From JABWCE01 sp964617955 (GTDB lineage Bacteria; Bacteroidota; Bacteroidia; NS11-12g; UBA9320), in the NCBI GenBank assembly GCA_964617955.1, contig CAZTXB010000007.1:62001-126000 (forward strand): DNA of 64,000 nucleotides. The letters run 5' to 3'. Positions 59,442 through 64,000 of this stretch are shown piece after piece (within the stretch, counting starts at the first letter, position 1; each line of letters begins with the position of its first letter). The notes beneath the pieces were generated by a model, which worked only from the letters and a program-made list of their open reading frames with translations, was not told where the DNA came from and made no database searches. The position numbers and the translations under genes are program-made.

Positions 59442-60235
59442 TAATTATTTTATTACCCGCATACAATGAAGAAGATTCATTGCCAAACCTAATGCCAAAG
59501 ATAAAAGCAACAATGGAGGGTTTTGGAGAGGATTACAGAGTTATTGTATGTAATGATGGAAGCAAAGACAAAACCAAAGCTATGCTTATGGAATACCAGG
59601 CTACTATTCCGTTAGAGCTGATTGAACACAAAATTAACAGGGGGCTTGGAGAATCTTCGCGAGACCTATTTGAACGTGCAGCAGAAATTGTGAATGCAGG
59701 TGATGTAATAGTAAGGCTTGATTGTGATGACACTCATGAACCAGAATTTATTCCCCACCTGATAGAAAAAGTGCGTTCGGGATATGATGTTGTGATTGCA
59801 TCAAGGTTTGCCCCCGGTGGTGGACAATTGGGTGTAAACAGGTACAGGGCTTTTATCAGTTCTGGCGCAAACCTTTTTATGAAAGTGTTTTTCCCGATTT
59901 CAGGATTAAGAGAATATTCCTGCGGATTCCGTGCTTACAGGGGAGAAAAAATAAAAGAAGCAATCCTGTTTTATGGAAACAATTTCATCCAGTTAAAAGG
60001 ATTAGGTTTTACCTGTACACTTGAGAAAATTATAAAATTAAAATTAATAGGTGCACGTTTTGCCGAGGTACCATTCATTTTACGATATGACCAGAAACAA
60101 AGCAGCAGTAAAATGATTGGTAGCCTTACTACCCTAGGATACTTAATGATGACCATATTGTATCATTGGCCATGGGGCGGGTGGCGAACAGGAATACGAA
60201 ACAAACATGTAGATTGGCGGAAAGCAAATGGGTGA
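59438..60235 (+). CDS. Glycosyltransferase family 2 (polyprenyl-phosphate type)
   Basis: A 265-residue GT2 protein similar to dolichol-phosphate mannosyltransferases: IILLPAYNEEDSLPNLMPKI, VIVCNDGSKDKTKAML, NRGLGESSRDLFERAAE and VIVRLDCDDTHEPEFIP. The C-terminal SYSCGFRAYRGEKIKEAI (EYSCGFRAYRG) segment fits. It may make a polyprenyl-phosphate sugar or add a sugar to a modified lipid. Overlaps the next gene by 8 bp. Confidence 0.88.
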   Translation: MIIILLPAYNEEDSLPNLMPKIKATMEGFGEDYRVIVCNDGSKDKTKAMLMEYQATIPLELIEHKINRGLGESSRDLFERAAEIVNAGDVIVRLDCDDTHEPEFIPHLIEKVRSGYDVVIASRFAPGGGQLGVNRYRAFISSGANLFMKVFFPISGLREYSCGFRAYRGEKIKEAILFYGNNFIQLKGLGFTCTLEKIIKLKLIGARFAEVPFILRYDQKQSSSKMIGSLTTLGYLMMTILYHWPWGGWRTGIRNKHVDWRKANG

Positions 60236-61070
60236 AATTAAAGAGGTAAAAGAATTCTGGGATGCAAATCCCTTATGGTCAGGTGAATCAAAATTCACAC
60301 CGGGCAGTGAAGATTTTTTTAAAGAACACCGCGATGTTTATATGAGTGATTGTTTTGGCGGGGAATTCGACATCAGATTCCTGCCACCCCCGCGTAAGAG
60401 CGGACAAAGTATGCATGTTCTTGACTTAGGTTGTGGTGTTGGTTTCTGGACTACTGAATTTGGTATGCGTGGAATTGGCAAACTGACTGCTGCCGATCTG
60501 ACACCTAATGCTCTGAAGATAACCCAAAAAAGACTTGATATTTATGGTTTAAAAGCAACCCTAAGCGAGGAGAATGCAGAAGCCCTTTCTTTTAAGGATA
60601 ATACATTTGACCACGTAAACTGCCAGGGAGTAATACATCATACACCGGATACAGCTAAAGCAGTAAGTGAAATTGCAAGGGTATTAATGCCTGATGGTAC
60701 AGCGAGTATTTCAGTGTATTACAGAAACTCTGTGTTAAGGTTATGGCCATTTCTCCGTTGGTTTGCATATCCATTGGTATGGCTGGGAGGAGGCTTAAAA
60801 GGAAGGGGACGTGAAAACATTTTTAAAAAATCTGATGTGGAGGAAATTGTCAGGTTATATGATGGTGTAGGAAATCCAATAGGAAAAAGCTACAGTACAA
60901 AACAATTTGAGGCCCTACTTAAAAAACATTTTATAATTGATGAAATATATTTCCATTTTTTTCCGGCACGGTCTCTCCCAATTAGAATACCACGCGGTTT
61001 ACATCGTTGGCTTGATAAAAAATTACCATTTATGATTTACGCAAATATCCATAAACCATGTGTGGAATAG
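60228..61070 (+). CDS. Class I SAM-dependent methyltransferase
   Basis: A 280-residue methyltransferase. Motif I is VLDLGCGVGFWTTEFGMRG (about residues 64-82), then LTAADLTPNALKIT and VNCQGVIHHTPDTAKAV. The C-terminal part (about 190-280) is helical and basic. Different subtype from the pair at 55879. Overlaps the amidotransferase gene by 13 bp. Substrate unknown, perhaps a sugar in the repeat unit. Confidence 0.88.
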   Translation: MGEIKEVKEFWDANPLWSGESKFTPGSEDFFKEHRDVYMSDCFGGEFDIRFLPPPRKSGQSMHVLDLGCGVGFWTTEFGMRGIGKLTAADLTPNALKITQKRLDIYGLKATLSEENAEALSFKDNTFDHVNCQGVIHHTPDTAKAVSEIARVLMPDGTASISVYYRNSVLRLWPFLRWFAYPLVWLGGGLKGRGRENIFKKSDVEEIVRLYDGVGNPIGKSYSTKQFEALLKKHFIIDEIYFHFFPARSLPIRIPRGLHRWLDKKLPFMIYANIHKPCVE

Positions 61071-62956
61071 CTGGAATTATTTCTGACGGTCAATCCCTTA
61101 TTGAAAGCAAGGGGCACCTGGAAAGAATGCTTGATTGTCTGTTGCACCGTGGTCCTGATGGGTCTGGAATAGTGCTTCGCGATAACCAGATTTTATTCGG
61201 GCATAGGAGACTTGCTATTATTGATATTGAACATGGTGCTCAACCTATGTGTTCAGTTGATAACCGTTACACATTAACCTTTAATGGAGAAATCTATAAT
61301 TATTTGGAATTAAGGCAATCATTAATACAAAATGGTATTCACTTTGATACTTTTTCTGATACAGAAGTACTCTTACAATTATTAATTTTAGAAGGTTCAA
61401 ATGCTTTAAAAAAGTTAAATGGAATGTTTGCTTTTATGTTTCATGATAAAGAAGATAATTCATGGATTGCTGCACGTGATCATTTCGGTATTAAACCATT
61501 TTACTATTCATGCCTGGATAGTGAAATTATTTTTGCTTCGGAAATTAAAGCCCTTTTGGTTTATCCTAAAATTAAATCCACCAGGGATGAAAAAGCACTA
61601 CAGCAATACCTGACATTTCAATTTTGTCTTGGGGAAAGAACCCTCTTCTATGGAATTAGAAAATTAAAACCCGGCTATTTTATTAAAGGAAGAGGAACTC
61701 ACATTACTCATGAAGAATGTTATTGGGATACAAAATATCAAATTGACTACAATCATACAGAAGAGTTTTTTATCGAAAAATTAAAGTATTTACTTAATGA
61801 CAGTATCAGGTTACAATTAAGGTCGGACGTACCTCTTGGTGGATACCTCTCTGGTGGAATTGATTCAAGTTTAGTTTGTTCTCTTGCCTCTAATCATCTC
61901 GAAACTCCTTTTGCAATGTTTCATGGCCGCTTTGAAGAAAGCCCTGAATATGATGAATCGGTTTATGCAAAAGCCCTAGTTGATAGCATCGGAGGCAACT
62001 ATTTTGAAGTAGTGCCTTCTGCACAGGATTTTGTAGATGATTTACCCAAGCTCATATATGCACTAGATGAACCACTGGCAGGTCCAGGCCTTTTTCCGCA
62101 ATATAGAGTAAGTAAACTTGCCCGCGAACATGTTACAGTAGTTCTCGGAGGCCAGGGAGGAGATGAAATTTTTGGTGGCTATGCTCGCTACCTTGTTGGT
62201 TATCTTGAACAGGCATTGAAGGGTGCCATTTTTGAGACACAGGAAGAAGGAAGGCATCTTGTTTCTTTAGAATCAATCGTTCCACAACTCCCAATTCTAA
62301 AACAATATAAACCCCTATTATCACAGTTTTTTGCAGAAGGATTATTTCAGCCGATGGACGAACGCTATTTCAGGTTGATTGACCGCAGCCAGGGCTTAAA
62401 TAGCATTTTAAATAAGGACTTGTTAAATTCCTTTGATAATGAACGACTGTTTATTGATTACCAATCAGTATTTAATCACCCGGACACTAAATCATACATT
62501 AATAAAATGACACACTTTGACCAGAAAACACTTCTTCCATCACTTTTACAGATTGAAGACCGTATGAGTATGGCTGTATCCCTTGAATCACGTGTACCCT
62601 TGCTTGATACAAGAATTGTTGATTTGGTAACTTCGATGCCACCACCCATGAAATTTCAGGAAGGAAGAACCAAGCATATATTAAAAAAAACAATTGGAAC
62701 GTTATTGCCTAAAAGCATTTTGGAAAGAAAAGACAAAATGGGTTTTCCTGTACCCTTAAAGGAATGGATTCAGAATGGTCCTGTTAAAGATTTTGTGAGT
62801 GACATCCTCCTGAGCAAAAGAAGTAAAGACCGGGGAATATACACGACAGATGCAATGGAAAAAATGCTGTCCAAACCTGGTGTTGGCGGACGGCAATTAT
62901 GGGGTGCACTATGTCTTGAATTGTGGCACCAGAAATTTATAGATAGAAATGCATAG
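61058..62956 (+). CDS. asnB: AsnB-like glutamine amidotransferase (asparagine synthase family)
   Basis: A 632-residue protein with an N-terminal Ntn glutaminase domain (Cys2 in MCGIAGIIS, GPDGSGI, FNGEIYNYLELR) and a C-terminal ATP-pyrophosphatase domain (SGGIDSSLVCSLA, GQGGDEIFGGYARY). Asparagine synthase relatives in O-antigen loci (for example WbpS) amidate uronic acids rather than aspartate. In this locus, with an UDP-GalNAcA pathway, formation of a uronamide is likely. The next gene starts inside its last codons (ATG at 62949). Confidence 0.9.
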   Translation: MCGIAGIISDGQSLIESKGHLERMLDCLLHRGPDGSGIVLRDNQILFGHRRLAIIDIEHGAQPMCSVDNRYTLTFNGEIYNYLELRQSLIQNGIHFDTFSDTEVLLQLLILEGSNALKKLNGMFAFMFHDKEDNSWIAARDHFGIKPFYYSCLDSEIIFASEIKALLVYPKIKSTRDEKALQQYLTFQFCLGERTLFYGIRKLKPGYFIKGRGTHITHEECYWDTKYQIDYNHTEEFFIEKLKYLLNDSIRLQLRSDVPLGGYLSGGIDSSLVCSLASNHLETPFAMFHGRFEESPEYDESVYAKALVDSIGGNYFEVVPSAQDFVDDLPKLIYALDEPLAGPGLFPQYRVSKLAREHVTVVLGGQGGDEIFGGYARYLVGYLEQALKGAIFETQEEGRHLVSLESIVPQLPILKQYKPLLSQFFAEGLFQPMDERYFRLIDRSQGLNSILNKDLLNSFDNERLFIDYQSVFNHPDTKSYINKMTHFDQKTLLPSLLQIEDRMSMAVSLESRVPLLDTRIVDLVTSMPPPMKFQEGRTKHILKKTIGTLLPKSILERKDKMGFPVPLKEWIQNGPVKDFVSDILLSKRSKDRGIYTTDAMEKMLSKPGVGGRQLWGALCLELWHQKFIDRNA

Positions 62957-64000
62957 CCCTTTACTGCCTGAGCGGGGGTCTTGTAAAGAACATATCTTAA
63001 ATGCATTGTCACTTTACTGGCCAACCCAACCAGAATATATTGCAGGCTTACCTGTTTTTGAGAAAAAAAATATTACCATTAAAATGCCCTTAAAACTTGC
63101 TGAAATAACCTTACCGGATTGGGGAAGCCATTGCGGGGTAAATGGCATTATAATGGTACCCCTTGAAGTATGTAATGACCCCAATGAAAAAAACTGGCAA
63201 AAAGTTGATTGGTGGATGGGTGCATTTATACTTTTGGAAGCATGGCATGAAAGGGTTTATGAAATGATAAATGGTCCAATTCACTCATATAGTTTCCGGC
63301 TTAAAAGATGGGACACTCGGGCATGGGATTATGCATGGGTCAATAGAATTGGCATGTTCCTCAGAAGCTGGGCAGCCCAGATAAAAAAAGAAAGTGAAAC
63401 AACATTGTTTGGGGAAATTCCTGAATGTGAAGTAATCATTACACACGATGTGGATGCTGTAGCAAAAACCCTCCCTATCAGATTAAAGCAATCGGCATTT
63501 AATTTTTTTAATTTTCTAAGATCCATTTATAACCGTGAATGGAAAAACACACTGCCATCTTTTAAAAAATCACTGACACTTTTATTAGGAACAGACAATT
63601 GGTGGAAATTAGATGAGGTTTTGCAAATAGAAAAAGAATCAGGGATAAAAAGCCATTTTAATTTTTATGCCGACTCCCGCAAAAAAACATTGAAACGCTG
63701 GTTATTTGACCCCAGCTATGATATTGCAGATGAAAAGCTTGGAATATTTATAATGAATGCGTTAAAAGATGATTTTATAATTGGTCTTCACCCTACATAT
63801 GATGCATGGGAAAGTGAAGGAGAAATATATAGGCAACTACATTTACTTGAAGAAAAGACAAAAAATAAAATAACAACTTGTAGGCAACATTGGTTAAGAT
63901 TTTCATGGAACAAAACATGGGAAGCACAGGAAAAGTCAGGTATAAAGCTGGATACCACAATTATGTTTAATGACAGACCCGGGTTCAGGCTAAGCATAGC
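62949..64000 (+). CDS. WbmS-like polysaccharide deacetylase family protein (5' part)
   Basis: A frame open from the ATG at 62949 to the window end (350 codons), overlapping the amidotransferase stop by 8 bp; the 3' end is missing. It carries the features of the deacetylase-like proteins found in O-antigen clusters: VIITHDVDAVAK (about residues 171-182), the DLDEVLQIEKE-type helix, the GLHPTYDAW loop with His and Asp, and TCRQHWLRFSW. THDVD and GLHPTY hold the metal-binding residues of the family. It probably deacetylates or otherwise edits an acetamido sugar; it follows AsnB here as in some wbm/wbp-type loci. Confidence 0.8.
   Translation, partial: MHSPLLPERGSCKEHILNALSLYWPTQPEYIAGLPVFEKKNITIKMPLKLAEITLPDWGSHCGVNGIIMVPLEVCNDPNEKNWQKVDWWMGAFILLEAWHERVYEMINGPIHSYSFRLKRWDTRAWDYAWVNRIGMFLRSWAAQIKKESETTLFGEIPECEVIITHDVDAVAKTLPIRLKQSAFNFFNFLRSIYNREWKNTLPSFKKSLTLLLGTDNWWKLDEVLQIEKESGIKSHFNFYADSRKKTLKRWLFDPSYDIADEKLGIFIMNALKDDFIIGLHPTYDAWESEGEIYRQLHLLEEKTKNKITTCRQHWLRFSWNKTWEAQEKSGIKLDTTIMFNDRPGFRLSI

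Overview
The window is chromosomal DNA from a member of the phylum Bacteroidota. The evidence is the type IX secretion system (T9SS) parts list: a type A C-terminal sorting domain at the left edge, a DUF5103 plug protein, two giant secreted proteins with gliding-motility-type (type B) C-terminal domains, and a PorP/SprF protein. DUF5103, DUF1361, UpxY and putative-porin families and TAnnTTTG-like promoter boxes agree. I cannot place it below phylum. No rRNA, tRNA, CRISPR array or phage was seen.

Layout. 1-15.5 kb is housekeeping and envelope genes: queA-dprA, the T9SS plug, a membrane protein-creD-winged helix-DUF1361 group, undecaprenol/diacylglycerol kinase, OsmC, a COG2509 flavoprotein with an LTA-synthase-like membrane enzyme, a DAO-type oxidoreductase and a porin. 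15.5-36 kb holds two S9 dipeptidyl-peptidase-IV-like genes, a secreted-protein operon at 18.1-25.9 kb (lipoproteins, DUF1501 protein, CxxxxCH haem-like lipoprotein, CUB/type B CTD protein), a nine-PKD-repeat surface protein paired with a PorP/SprF-SPOR fusion, and proline dehydrogenase. A 0.7-kb array of paired palindromes at 35.8-36.5 kb resembles REP/BIME DNA. Two POT-family peptide transporters follow.

From 40.3 kb to the right edge lies one exopolysaccharide/capsule locus: winged-helix regulator, UpxY antiterminator, Wza-like export lipoprotein, Wzc kinase with a (Tyr-Gly)15 tail, UDP-GlcNAc/GalNAc 6-dehydrogenase and C4-epimerase (UDP-GalNAcA supply), Wzx flippase, sugar aminotransferase, WbqC, two beta-propeller proteins, sugar formyltransferase, three methyltransferases, two GT2 glycosyltransferases, WecB epimerase, AsnB-type amidotransferase and a WbmS-like deacetylase cut by the window end. 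The products together suggest an acidic amino-sugar polymer with N-formyl and uronamide decoration.

The most unusual part is 40.9-50 kb. Three genes of the four-helix-bundle family (TIGR02436/S23, the family encoded in 23S rRNA intervening sequences) sit in three separate junctions of the polysaccharide operon. Each is bracketed by short-period (6-7 bp) repeat arrays whose left and right copies are reverse complements, so a transcript could fold into a stem with the gene in the loop. A VapBC-like toxin-antitoxin pair in a fourth junction is bracketed by similar short repeats and by a 0.3-kb duplication of the end of the upstream epimerase gene. This looks like a family of cassettes that colonise operon junctions, and is the main candidate for an undescribed system.
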